NCBI GenBank assembly: GCA_026988815.1
Contig: JALSKP010000724.1
Coordinates: 1 to 39,604, forward strand
Direction: 5' to 3'
Source: Myxococcales bacterium
GTDB taxonomy: Bacteria > Myxococcota_A > Bradymonadia > Bradymonadales > Bradymonadaceae
Length of the DNA: 39,604 nt
Shown: piece by piece, positions 8,160 to 16,796 of the stretch
Layout of the letters: the number at the start of each line of letters is the position of its first letter
Numbering within the stretch: position 1 is the stretch's first letter
Made by a program: the position numbers and the translations under genes
Notes under the pieces: generated by a model
The model's database searches: none
The model's input: only the letters and a program-made list of their open reading frames with translations
What the model was told of the DNA's origin: nothing

Positions 8160-9194
8160 ATGCGTGGTTTTTTTCTTTTCAGTTTTATCGCTTTCTTCGC
8201 CTCTTGTACGGATGCTAATCCGGGCTATCAGTCCGATCCCTCGCTGCCCGGCGAGTGTCGGCGTGGTGAGGCGATCAACCAAACCTTTGATAACTTTGAG
8301 CAAAGCGATCTGCTCGATATTCTCTTTGTAGTCGACGCTTCGGGAAACTCAGAAACCTTGCTGAACTTAACAAAAGAGGCCCTTCCGGGTTTTCTTGAAC
8401 GCTTTGAAAACAAAGAAATCCACGTCAAAATGGGCGTGGCGACGACGCAGCGAAAATCAAAAATAAGTAGCGGCGAAAATTGCGCTGAATCTATTAAGAT
8501 TGTCGACAGTGTGGATGATTCGAATTGGAAAGAAATCGCGGCCTGTAATACAACGCAAAAGCTCGAAGCCGATGCCGCCGACGAGCCCTTAAGTGTTGCC
8601 TTGGCTCTGCAAAATTCTGCGCTTTGGCGAAAACGGGCCAAACGTTTGGTGGTCATCATTAGTCGCGATGACGATTGTTCGGGTGCCAATATTTCAGGTG
8701 ATAAGCCGCGGGAGAAATGCAATGACGCTGAACGAATGCCTCTTAATGTTTTCGAAGAGGGGTTCTTGAAGGACATCAAAAGCGAAGAAGGATTTACTTT
8801 GGCGATCATTGCAGGTCCTTCGTCAGGGGATGTCAATCGACCCGTTTGTAATTCAAGCGTTGGCCCCGTATACGCAGCCAATCGCCTGAACGAACTTGCC
8901 GATTCGCTCGGTGAACGCGCGATAAGGCAAAACCTTTGCGGCAACAATTTAGGACCGCCTTTGAAAAAAATCGCGGAAAAAATTGTCGCCTCAGGTACAA
9001 CTTTATGCGCTCAGAAAAAGATGGAACATGAACCCTTGCGTGTCGTTGATGGGGAAGATCGCATTCTCAATCTCGGTAAAGACGGGTTTATTTATGAGGC
9101 GGACCAACATTCCTGTGAAAATGGCGCAATTGTCTTGGATCATAGTGGCTCGCGAGCCCTAGAAGAGGTAAAAGTAACCTACTGCGTACTCTAG
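8160..9194 (+). CDS. Lipoprotein with von Willebrand factor A-like domain
   Basis: I chose the ATG at 8160, with AAGGAG six bases ahead; a GTG two codons upstream overlaps that site. The signal peptide ends in a lipobox-like FFASC, making Cys16 the lipidation site. After a linker comes a VWA-like core: DILFVVDASGNSE (residues 53-65) in the place of the metal-binding strand, a long helix, and RLVVIISRDDDCSG as a second core strand. The metal motif is imperfect (DxSGN instead of DxSGS). Six or more Cys residues suggest disulfides. Such lipoproteins are common in Myxococcota and relatives; they are thought to bind proteins at the outer membrane, but their roles are undefined. The next gene begins 18 bases downstream. 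Confidence 0.8.
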   Translation: MRGFFLFSFIAFFASCTDANPGYQSDPSLPGECRRGEAINQTFDNFEQSDLLDILFVVDASGNSETLLNLTKEALPGFLERFENKEIHVKMGVATTQRKSKISSGENCAESIKIVDSVDDSNWKEIAACNTTQKLEADAADEPLSVALALQNSALWRKRAKRLVVIISRDDDCSGANISGDKPREKCNDAERMPLNVFEEGFLKDIKSEEGFTLAIIAGPSSGDVNRPVCNSSVGPVYAANRLNELADSLGERAIRQNLCGNNLGPPLKKIAEKIVASGTTLCAQKKMEHEPLRVVDGEDRILNLGKDGFIYEADQHSCENGAIVLDHSGSRALEEVKVTYCVL

Positions 9195-9211
9195 GCTCCA
9201 AGGTTACTTAA

Positions 9212-10120
9212 ATGGCGAAAAAACCAGCACCAACTTCCATATTTAAAAATCTTTACCCTGCAATGGCCGGTCCGCCGCAGGATATCAAAGAAGAAAGCGG
9301 CTTTTTTGACGCCGCCGATGGGACCGATATTTTCTGGCGAGTATGGGAAAACGAAGACGCTCCCAAAGGGCTTATTGTTTTGGTTCATGGATTCGGTGAA
9401 CATTCGGCGAGGTATCATCACGTTGCAAGCGCATGGGTCCGGGCCGGTTACGCTGTTTTTTCTTTTGATTGTCGAGGCCACGGACGTAGCGGCGGAAAAC
9501 GCGCATTCATTAGGGCGTTTTCAGATTACGCCACCGATTTAGAAGCGGTGGTTGAAAAAGCAAGAGCGCGATATCCAGATTTAAATACCTACATCTTCGG
9601 TCATAGTAATGGCGGGTTGATCACCGTTTACCATTCCGCCTATTCCTCACAAACATCACAAATAAAGGCCTATGCGATAACAAGTCCCTTGCTCGGATTT
9701 ACTGAGGTACCGGCCGTCAAAGAAGCCGCTGCAAAAGTATTAAGCGTCCTCGCTCCGGCCTTAAAACTTGGAACGGAGCTCGACGCGAGTAAGATTTCGC
9801 GAAGCATTGAGGTCGTCAAAAAGTACAAAGAAGATCCGATGGTACTGAGCGCGGCGACGGGTCGATGGTTTACCGAAACCAGCAAAGTCACCCTTGCTTT
9901 AGAGGAAGGCGTAAAAAAGATTCAGCAGCCCTCGCTTTGGATCATCGCCAAGTCAGATGAGATTGTTGATAGCTCAGCGAGCGAAAAACGATTCCCTGAT
10001 GTTGGGTGCGAGGATAAAAAATTAGTCCTTCTTCCCGACCATTATCATGAGGTCCTCAATGAACCCGATTGGGAAGTTCACGCACAATCTATTATCGATT
10101 GGTTTGGAGCGCATTCATGA
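9212..10120 (+). CDS. Alpha/beta hydrolase, monoacylglycerol lipase-like
   Basis: A 302-residue cytoplasmic enzyme of the Hydrolase_4 (serine aminopeptidase/monoacylglycerol lipase) family. Visible landmarks are the oxyanion block VLVHGFGEHSARY (57-69), DCRGHGRSGG (86-95), the nucleophile elbow GHSNGG with Ser132, an acid at Asp249 (AKSDEIVD) and His279 in HEVLNE, as in monoglyceride lipases. It probably cleaves monoacylglycerols or related lipid esters, though lysophospholipase activity is also found in the family. Its stop overlaps the start of the exported HEAT protein (ATGA at 10117), so the two are translationally coupled. There is no signal peptide. Confidence 0.88.
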   Translation: MAKKPAPTSIFKNLYPAMAGPPQDIKEESGFFDAADGTDIFWRVWENEDAPKGLIVLVHGFGEHSARYHHVASAWVRAGYAVFSFDCRGHGRSGGKRAFIRAFSDYATDLEAVVEKARARYPDLNTYIFGHSNGGLITVYHSAYSSQTSQIKAYAITSPLLGFTEVPAVKEAAAKVLSVLAPALKLGTELDASKISRSIEVVKKYKEDPMVLSAATGRWFTETSKVTLALEEGVKKIQQPSLWIIAKSDEIVDSSASEKRFPDVGCEDKKLVLLPDHYHEVLNEPDWEVHAQSIIDWFGAHS

Positions 10121-11703
10121 AAAGAAGATGGCTTCTCATAGCACAGCTGGTTGTACTTTTTTCAATAAGCACTGCGATGGATTGTGAGGAAAGCAAAGAA
10201 TTCACTTTAGAAGAAAAGAAAAACATCGTATCTTTGTTTACTAATGGGACAACTTTCCAGGATCAATTTGTGCGCGCGGAAACCTTTCGTGTCATCAATC
10301 TTTTGCACGATAAGGATCTTTCAGCGCTTGCCATAGGAAGTGAAAAAGATAGCTCGGCGATGGTCCGTCTGGTGGGGCTACGCGTCCTTTTACAATCCAA
10401 GCATGAGAGCGCAAGAAGCAGCGCCTTGAATGCATTTAGCCAAGGCACCGCAAAGGAGCGTTACGCCGTTCTTGAGGCTGCCTTTGATCTCGGAGATCCC
10501 GCTTTAAAAGCAGAACTGAGCGCGCGTGCTTTTCGAGGCGACAACCCGCAGATAAAGAGAATGGCGTTTGAACAAGGGTTTCTAGCGCGTATTGATAAAG
10601 CCATCCAAGCCAAAGAAAGCAAACTTCTTGAACGTACGTTATTGCCGGATTTGGGACGATTTGTAAGCGAAAAAGATCCGACACTTGCCGCCCTTGCGTT
10701 GAAAAAGTTGGTGCAGGCTGGGCAGCCTGAACGCGCTGATCGTTTGTTAAAACAACTCAACGATAAGAACGAAACGACTCAAACCCGACTATTGGCGGCA
10801 ACGATTTTGGCTCGGGCAAAAATTTCTCAGGCCAACCCCACCTTTAAAAAACTTCGAGACGAATACGATAATAGTCTCACTGGAACAGCGTTAAAAGTTC
10901 CTGGTCGCATCGTTCCACCAGAAATCTTAAAATGGGCCATCTTGGGACTCGCGGGTTCGGGTGGTGAGGCAGACATTTTGCGTGCGAATAAGTATCGCAT
11001 CAAAGCCAATGTTGAGACCTCGATCGATGTTCTGGAATCCTTTTCAAAAAATCCAAATAGCGATGCAGCGATTGCACTTCGAAACGCGATGGGCGATGCC
11101 CGAGCTCCGATTCGCCGCCGTGCAATCGAACTCTACCTTACCCGAGAAGACGCAAACGCAGCTTCTCTCATGGAGGTGTTGCCTTCGGCAGATCAGGAAA
11201 CACGCGTTAGTATTTTCCGTAAACTTGTGGACCACTTCTCCAAAGAAACTGTTCCTCTTTTGGAGCTAAGTTTGAAACGAACCAGCGAGGTCGATCTCAC
11301 TTTAAAACTCCTAACCGATGTCATAAAAAACAAAGAAGATGCCGCAAAAATCCTCCGACCTTTGGTTCCCCTTCTTGAAGCTATTTATACGAGTGATAAC
11401 AAAGAGCGTACGCAAAAAGCGCGTTACCTTGTCGCGATTTCTAGTTCGGATAAAGTCGCAAAAGAATCTTTGTTGACCACCCTTTCGGAGAATATGTTGT
11501 ATGGATATTTGGAATTTGCGCTCATTAATTCACCCAAAGCCCATAAAGCCATCTTTCGAAAATATGCGTTAAGCGACCTCTATTCGGTACGACTTATTTC
11601 CCTAGCTGGTCGCATCGCCGCTCACTCTCCCCGACCTGGCGCGGGTTCACCGCCTAGCGTGGGCTCGCCTCGACCCAGTACTACTGCGACAAAAGCAGAA
11701 TAA
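10117..11703 (+). CDS. Exported HEAT-repeat protein
   Basis: Start set at the ATG at 10117, which overlaps the hydrolase stop and gives a clean signal peptide (MKRRWLLIAQLVVLFSISTA, cleavage near residue 20); a longer in-frame start would bury it. The 528-residue protein is nearly all helical with repeated paired helices, for example about residues 50-120, 190-260 and 320-400, matching HEAT/armadillo-like solenoids. The last 25 residues are Pro/Gly/Ser-rich and probably unstructured. No catalytic motif is seen. It is likely a periplasmic scaffold, perhaps acting with the coupled lipase-like enzyme, but the partner is a guess. Confidence 0.78.
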   Translation: MKRRWLLIAQLVVLFSISTAMDCEESKEFTLEEKKNIVSLFTNGTTFQDQFVRAETFRVINLLHDKDLSALAIGSEKDSSAMVRLVGLRVLLQSKHESARSSALNAFSQGTAKERYAVLEAAFDLGDPALKAELSARAFRGDNPQIKRMAFEQGFLARIDKAIQAKESKLLERTLLPDLGRFVSEKDPTLAALALKKLVQAGQPERADRLLKQLNDKNETTQTRLLAATILARAKISQANPTFKKLRDEYDNSLTGTALKVPGRIVPPEILKWAILGLAGSGGEADILRANKYRIKANVETSIDVLESFSKNPNSDAAIALRNAMGDARAPIRRRAIELYLTREDANAASLMEVLPSADQETRVSIFRKLVDHFSKETVPLLELSLKRTSEVDLTLKLLTDVIKNKEDAAKILRPLVPLLEAIYTSDNKERTQKARYLVAISSSDKVAKESLLTTLSENMLYGYLEFALINSPKAHKAIFRKYALSDLYSVRLISLAGRIAAHSPRPGAGSPPSVGSPRPSTTATKAE

Positions 11704-11761
11704 AGTTTAGAGAAATAACATCGCGACCAGCATGTCCTCTTCGTCAAAACGATAACCTGGG

Positions 11762-12115
11762 CTAACAATCTTCACACTTCTTTGTGCCTCTAAATGTGTT
11801 TATCTTTTTTTGATGAGTGGTGTTTTTGGGATTGAACCAAAATATATTTTTCTCAAGGGACACCTTATTTGGTAAACCCTTATGTATTTTTATCAAACTC
11901 TGGCGGTCGGGTAGGTCCACAGAATAAACGAAACTATTTTCGGAATAGGTATGAACGATGGGTTGATAAATCATGATTTCCAACTCGCCGAATTTACAAT
12001 GCGCACGTATCGCTTTGCTATCAAATTGGGTGACGCCTATTTGATGATTCGCGTTGAGAATGGCCAGAGCCAACGCTTTTGTTCGGTGGTCAGAAGGTAG
12101 GGACAAGAGCTTCAA
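11762..12115 (-). CDS. Hypothetical protein, 117 residues
   Basis: A TTG-started frame of 117 residues with a mixed alpha/beta look: a helical N-terminus (HRTKALALAILNANHQIG), a central block of short strands (LEIMIYQPIVHTY, SFVYSVDL) and a basic tail ending in KKCEDC. I recognise no family. The ribosome-binding site is poor, and the only nearby ATG is out of frame and closes quickly. The strand and position fit an operon with msrA, which ends 51 bases upstream. It may be a real but poorly expressed gene. Confidence 0.5.
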   Translation of the reverse strand: MKLLSLPSDHRTKALALAILNANHQIGVTQFDSKAIRAHCKFGELEIMIYQPIVHTYSENSFVYSVDLPDRQSLIKIHKGLPNKVSLEKNIFWFNPKNTTHQKKINTFRGTKKCEDC

Positions 12116-12165
12116 TCATTTAAGTTTCCCGACTAAACGTTCTCGAGGAAAGGTCAACTTGCTTA

Positions 12166-12867
12166 CTATATCGTCCATCTCCCTTTGGTCTTGTCCCCTC
12201 CCCCGCTGGGAGAGGGAGGTAAAAGGCTGGTAGGACATGTCACGCCAGTACCTCCTATGCCGCAATAGCCTGCAGGATTTTTGGCGAGGTATTGCTGGTG
12301 GTAATCCTCGGCATAGTAGAAGTTTTGGGAGGCAAGGATCTCTGTTGTGATCTGGTCAAAACCCATTTCGCTAAGTTGGGTTTGGTAGCTCGCTCGCATG
12401 TTTTCAGCGAGGTTGAATTGGGCTTGAGTTGATGTGTAAATTCCGCTCCTGTATTGGCTTCCTCGATCGTTACCTTGTCGCATACCTTGTGTAGGATCGT
12501 GATTTTCGAAGAAGACAACGAGAAGCTCTTCGAAGGAAATCATACTCGGATCAAACACAACGAGCACGACTTCATTATGTGCTGTTTTTCCAGAACACAC
12601 TTCCTTGTAGTTTGGGTTCTCAGTGTAGCCCGCCGCATATCCAACTGCAGTTATGTAGACACCATCGCGTTGCCAGAAAATTCTTTCCGCTCCCCAGAAG
12701 CAGCCCATTCCAAAGAGGACGCTTTCTAAGTGGGCATCAAAGGGTGGATTAATAGTATGCTGATTTACGAAGTGTTGGGTTTGAAGACGTTCTATTTGTT
12801 CCGATCGACCTTTTAAGGCCTCTGATGCAGAGACAAGATGTGGGGTTTTGAAATTGAGTTTGAACAT
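12166..12867 (-). CDS. msrA: Peptide methionine (S)-S-oxide reductase MsrA with extra C-terminal tail
   Basis: The enzyme reduces methionine S-sulfoxide in oxidised proteins using thioredoxin. The catalytic motif GCFWGAER places the nucleophile at Cys56. The N-terminal segment ([12 protein letters not shown]) matches the long, E. coli-like form. The family's C-terminal block [13 protein letters not shown], with two candidate resolving Cys residues, ends at residue 212, the length of the E. coli enzyme. Another 21 residues (Pro/Ser/Gly-rich, then DKTKGRWTI) follow and are encoded by a palindromic repeat, so the original stop has probably been lost. The gene is preceded on the same strand by the lipoprotein hydrolase (40-base gap). 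Confidence 0.93.
   Translation of the reverse strand: MFKLNFKTPHLVSASEALKGRSEQIERLQTQHFVNQHTINPPFDAHLESVLFGMGCFWGAERIFWQRDGVYITAVGYAAGYTENPNYKEVCSGKTAHNEVVLVVFDPSMISFEELLVVFFENHDPTQGMRQGNDRGSQYRSGIYTSTQAQFNLAENMRASYQTQLSEMGFDQITTEILASQNFYYAEDYHQQYLAKNPAGYCGIGGTGVTCPTSLLPPSPSGGGDKTKGRWTI
12194..12218. repeat. CCCTCTCCC/GGGAGAGGG-type palindrome inside the 3' end of msrA
   Basis: On the plus strand a C-rich arm (CCCCTCCCCC) is followed by GCT and a G-rich arm (GGGAGAGGG). The arms pair with one mismatch. This is the pattern of a very common interspersed bacterial palindrome. It encodes the Pro/Ser/Gly part of the MsrA tail and could still form an RNA hairpin near the end of the message, although no T run follows on the minus strand. 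Confidence 0.65.
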
Positions 12868-12907
12868 AATGTTTGCCCGTAAATTATTTAATATTTAGTC
12901 GGTGTAT

Positions 12908-13816
12908 TTAATCGCCGATCGTTTTATCTGCCCAATTGATGAGCGCCGGTAGGATGAGATCTTCAAGCTTCCCACCATCAAAATTATTGGTTCCATGACG
13001 TCCTTTATCGAGCGTAATAATCTTCCAATTTTCGGAGAAATTTTTGAACGCATTGGCGTAGGGCTCGCCGGATGGATGAACAATCAAAAGAGAAAGCGCT
13101 TGGAGCTGCGCTTTATGGTCGGCGATTTTATTCTGGCCTTCCGTGTAGGATCCGGGTGATAACCATGCCACGGCTTTGGGATCGGGGAGGGACTTATCAT
13201 CGCGTCCGGTCGTGTAATCCATCACGGATGTAGTGCCGTTGCTGGCGCCAACGAGCATGATTTTCTGAGGATTGGACGCGCATTTGCGATCCGTTGAAAG
13301 CACAAACTTCACGGCGGCTTCCACATCAAAACGTCCTTTGGGGCCAGAATAAGCGTCCTTGGCGGTGCCCTCTGATTCTCCGGCACCACGCCTGTCGACA
13401 TTGAGCACCGCATATCCCGCTTTTGAAAATGCTTCTCTAACGCGTAGGGGGTAACCCTTTCGATTGTTGCTGGGCGGAATCATGTGAAAAAGAATCACCG
13501 CACCTTTGGCAGTTGCTGCAGGGGGATGATAATCGGCGGTGAGTTTCACCCCATCGGTTGTCGAAAATTGTACAACGTCAACCTTACCGCAATCTTGGTT
13601 TCCGCCATCGGTCGACGGCAGGTCTTTTTCTCCGCCGTCTTTACCGATCTTCATGTCGGTTTTAGAAGACTGATCTTTTTTGCTAAGATCTTTTTGGTTG
13701 CTTCCATCTTTAACACTTAGGTCAGGGTCGGAGGAGGCGTCCTCGTTGGATTTGGCCTCAGAGTCGGTTTTGCAATTTGTGAGGAAGAGAAGGGTGAAAA
13801 TTAGAAAATATTTCAT
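12908..13816 (-). CDS. Lipoprotein alpha/beta hydrolase
   Basis: The signal peptide MKYFLIFTLLFLTNC ends in a lipobox with Cys15. Residues 16-76 form an Asp/Ser/Lys/Gly-rich linker of the kind seen in Bradymonadota and Myxococcota surface proteins. The hydrolase domain follows: ILFHMIPPSNNR around the oxyanion loop, DRRGAGESEG (141-150), nucleophile Ser192 in GASNGT, and His274 in KGRHGT. The usual acid Asp is not obvious; Glu251 in HPSGEPYAN lies at the right place. It resembles dienelactone hydrolase or peptidase S9-like enzymes, with unknown substrate. It is transcribed away from the prolyl-oligopeptidase gene and ahead of msrA. Confidence 0.85.
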   Translation of the reverse strand: MKYFLIFTLLFLTNCKTDSEAKSNEDASSDPDLSVKDGSNQKDLSKKDQSSKTDMKIGKDGGEKDLPSTDGGNQDCGKVDVVQFSTTDGVKLTADYHPPAATAKGAVILFHMIPPSNNRKGYPLRVREAFSKAGYAVLNVDRRGAGESEGTAKDAYSGPKGRFDVEAAVKFVLSTDRKCASNPQKIMLVGASNGTTSVMDYTTGRDDKSLPDPKAVAWLSPGSYTEGQNKIADHKAQLQALSLLIVHPSGEPYANAFKNFSENWKIITLDKGRHGTNNFDGGKLEDLILPALINWADKTIGD

Positions 13817-14022
13817 GAGGACTCGTTTTAGGTTCTATCTTAGATTCGCGAAAAGCTTACGCGTTGCGAATAAGAAAAGAAATATTTTTTCGTCAATTTC
13901 ACGGAATCCTAAATTTCGTCCAAACGGCGAGCTAGGGTCGTAAATTAAAAATATTTTCGAATCGACTCGCTTCGTGGTCTATTTCAGATTAAGAAGAATC
14001 ACACAAAAATCCGGAGCTATAA

Positions 14023-16149
14023 GTGATAAAATGGATGTCTATTGTTTTACTTTTTTCAGTCGCCTGTGGTGCCCAACATCAACCTAAAATCGTTTCTACA
14101 AAGAGTGAGATTCCTATGGAAATCAAAGCGCCACGCGCAAAAAAAGAGCCTAAAATTCAAGACATTCACGACGACTCTTTGGTCGATAATTATTTTTGGA
14201 TGAGGGATAAGAAAAACCCGCAGGTTATCGCCTACCTGGAAGCAGAAAACGCGTATACGAAAACAATGATGGCCAAAAGCGAGGCGCTTCAAGCATCGAT
14301 ATTCAAAGAAATGAAAGGCCGAATTCGAGAAACAGATGAAACCCCACCTTATCGCGATGGCGACTATCTTTATTACCAGCGCACGGTCGAGGGTTTAAAT
14401 TATCCGATTCATTGTCGCAAAAAAAACGAGGCCAATAGTCCCGAAGAAATTATTTTGGACGAAAACAAAATGGCCAAAGGGCACGAGTATTTCGAGATTG
14501 GTGTTCTAGAAGTTTCGCCTAATCATAAAATTCTGGCTTACTCTACTGATGTTTTGGGTAACGAACGTTATACCCTAAAGTTTAGAGATCTAGAGAGTGG
14601 AAAAGATTTCGAATACGAGATCAAAGATACGTCCTACTCTCTTGTTTGGGCGAATGATAATAAAACGATTTACTATGATCGGGTCGACAAAGCGTCCCGG
14701 CCCTACCGTGCTTTTCGGCATGTCCTGGCCAGCGCGCCTGCTGATGACGTGCTTGTTTATGAAGAAAAAGACGAACGCTTTTTTCTTTCATTGGAGAAAA
14801 CGCGCAGCAATCAATATATTTTTATTCAACTCGCAAGTGCGGAGACCTCCGAATATCGAATGCTAGATGCCAACGCCTCCAAACCGACAGTGACCATTTT
14901 TGCGCCGCGAAAACAAAAAGAGGAGTATTATGTCACCCACCAAAATGATGCTTTTTACATTGTAACGAACGCGGACGCCATGAATTTCAAAGTCATGAAA
15001 AGTGATCTCAAACACACCTCGAGAAAAGATTGGAAAGAAGTTCTCGCTCAGCGCGCCGAAACCCAAGTTGTTTCCATCGATGCATTTAAAGATTATTTGG
15101 TTATTTCAGAACGTCATAAAGGCGTCCCGCGTTTGGTAATCACTACAACTTTTTCTGATTTCAATGTGGTCGAACAACCCGAACCCGTCTATGATGCGTA
15201 TTTAGTTCGTAACTTTGTTTACGATACTGACAGGATTCGTTTTCGTTATACCTCTCTTGTGACGCCGCGTTCGACCATTGATTATGTGGTAAAAACGAAG
15301 GAGCGAAAGCTTATCAAAGAAACACCCGTCAAAGGGTATGACAGGTCCCAATACCAGTCTGAGCGCTTACTGGCCGCGGCATCTGATGGGACACAAATCC
15401 CGATCTCGTTGGTGTATAAGAAAGATAAAAAATCGGGAAGCATGCCCCTATTGCTCGCAGGTTATGGCTCCTATGGCGCAAGTTATGATCCCTATTTTTC
15501 ATCTACCCGCATTTCCTTACTTGACCGCGGCGTCGCCTTTGCCATTGCCCATATTCGTGGGGGCGGCGAGATGGGACGCAATTGGTACTTAGACGGAAAA
15601 TATTTGAAGAAAAAAAATACCTTTAATGATTTCATTAGTGTCTCAGAATTTCTTATCGAAAAGGGATATACGGATTCGACGCAGCTGGCCATTACCGGGC
15701 GAAGCGCGGGCGGATTGCTCATGGGGGCGGTTACAAATATGCGCCCTGATCTGTTTAAGGCCGTCATCGCCGGTGTGCCTTTTGTGGACGTCATCAATAC
15801 CATGCTTGACGCGACCATCCCCTTAACGGTTACAGAATGGGAAGAGTGGGGAAATCCAAATGATAAGGTATTTTACCAATATATGAAAAGCTATGCGCCC
15901 TATGAAAATGTGGAAAAGAAAGATTATCCGAACATGTTGGTGACAGCGGGTTTAAATGATCCTCGTGTTGCTTACTGGGAGCCGGCGAAATGGGTCGCAA
16001 AATTACGAGATATGAAGACGGATAAGAATCTACTTTTATTAAAAACGAATATGGGAGCCGGCCATGGCGGCGCGTCTGGACGCTATGATTATTTAAAGGA
16101 AGTTGCGTTTGAGTACGCCTTTATCTTGAATATGATTTTGAAGAAATAG
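14023..16149 (+). CDS. Prolyl oligopeptidase family (oligopeptidase B-like) lipoprotein
   Basis: GTG start at 14023, chosen because GGAG lies six bases ahead; the ATG four codons later is too far from it. The signal peptide ends LLFSVAC, so the protein is probably lipid-anchored at Cys14. The family start (VDNYFWMRDKKNPQVIAYLEAEN) leads into a seven-bladed propeller of about 370 residues, and then the peptidase domain with GSYGASYDPYFS, Ser561 in GRSAGG, Asp646 in GLNDPR and His681 in AGHGG. S9A enzymes cut short peptides after Pro (prolyl oligopeptidase) or basic residues (oligopeptidase B). The EYF/VWEE-type features look more like oligopeptidase B, but specificity is not certain. At 708 residues it has the normal length. 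Confidence 0.93.
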   Translation: MIKWMSIVLLFSVACGAQHQPKIVSTKSEIPMEIKAPRAKKEPKIQDIHDDSLVDNYFWMRDKKNPQVIAYLEAENAYTKTMMAKSEALQASIFKEMKGRIRETDETPPYRDGDYLYYQRTVEGLNYPIHCRKKNEANSPEEIILDENKMAKGHEYFEIGVLEVSPNHKILAYSTDVLGNERYTLKFRDLESGKDFEYEIKDTSYSLVWANDNKTIYYDRVDKASRPYRAFRHVLASAPADDVLVYEEKDERFFLSLEKTRSNQYIFIQLASAETSEYRMLDANASKPTVTIFAPRKQKEEYYVTHQNDAFYIVTNADAMNFKVMKSDLKHTSRKDWKEVLAQRAETQVVSIDAFKDYLVISERHKGVPRLVITTTFSDFNVVEQPEPVYDAYLVRNFVYDTDRIRFRYTSLVTPRSTIDYVVKTKERKLIKETPVKGYDRSQYQSERLLAAASDGTQIPISLVYKKDKKSGSMPLLLAGYGSYGASYDPYFSSTRISLLDRGVAFAIAHIRGGGEMGRNWYLDGKYLKKKNTFNDFISVSEFLIEKGYTDSTQLAITGRSAGGLLMGAVTNMRPDLFKAVIAGVPFVDVINTMLDATIPLTVTEWEEWGNPNDKVFYQYMKSYAPYENVEKKDYPNMLVTAGLNDPRVAYWEPAKWVAKLRDMKTDKNLLLLKTNMGAGHGGASGRYDYLKEVAFEYAFILNMILKK

Positions 16150-16304
16150 GCTTCACAAGCTCCCTACGTTTGGCAATACAAAATCGTTCGAAAAAAGTCG
16201 TCATCGTCGGGCGTGCTTTCGCACCGTTTTGGAGAACATGACATCGTTGATTTCAAGATGGTGCGTGGAAGGTAGGGCGTTTAAAGTAAAACAGCTTGCT
16301 ATTT

Positions 16305-16796
16305 TCAACCGCGTTCGAAGAAGCCTTCAGGATATCTTTTTTTTAGTTTTCCAATATTCTGGGCAAATGTTTCGGTCTGACTTTGCTTATCTATTCCGGA
16401 AATAGAGTCGACGTATCGTTTTGTCGCACGCTTGAGAGGATCTAAAATATCGTTAAATTCTCTTCCGTGAAAAACATGTTTTTTTACGAGTTCACACACC
16501 TTTCCGGAAAAATAATACGCGTCTTTTAGATGGTCTTCACTTTGGGAAGGACTGGCTTCATAGGATTCAACATTGAGCGCCCAAAGTAGAGTGTAGGCAT
16601 ACCAATACCCATCGCCGATTTCGTCGGAGCTTGGAAGTTCTGAAATCTCGGCAGCCTCGCCGCTCAAACCTAGGGCGCAGTTTGTCATTAACTCTGCACG
16701 TGCGTTCTGAACGTCGCCCTCGAAATCGAATTCCCAATACTGGTGAATTTTGGGGACCGTTCGTAGGCACAAGGATTGGTATTGGGCGCTATTCAT
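16305..16796 (-). CDS. MazG-like nucleotide pyrophosphohydrolase with rearranged core
   Basis: A 163-residue protein with MazG-like sequence. TNCALGLSGEAAEI (38-51) carries the first metal motif (Glu47, Glu50). The second, EIGD (Glu59, Asp62), follows after only eight residues. The segment that normally separates them, VKKHVFHG (104-111), appears later, followed by a degenerate second helix (DPLKRATKRYV) and the family C-terminus (NIGKLKKRYPEGF, 147-159). This suggests an internal duplication in which each copy lost half of the motifs. Family members hydrolyse (d)NTPs to monophosphate and pyrophosphate to clean the pool. The ATG overlaps the upstream helicase-associated gene by eight bases. 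Confidence 0.78.
   Translation of the reverse strand: MNSAQYQSLCLRTVPKIHQYWEFDFEGDVQNARAELMTNCALGLSGEAAEISELPSSDEIGDGYWYAYTLLWALNVESYEASPSQSEDHLKDAYYFSGKVCELVKKHVFHGREFNDILDPLKRATKRYVDSISGIDKQSQTETFAQNIGKLKKRYPEGFFERG

Noticed and set aside
7845-8303. 152-codon minus-strand frame over the palindrome
   Set aside because: It runs through both arms of the repeat and into the lipoprotein gene; composition is not protein-like.
8228-8947. 239-codon minus-strand frame inside the VWA-like lipoprotein
   Set aside because: Ser/Arg-rich shadow of the real gene on the other strand.
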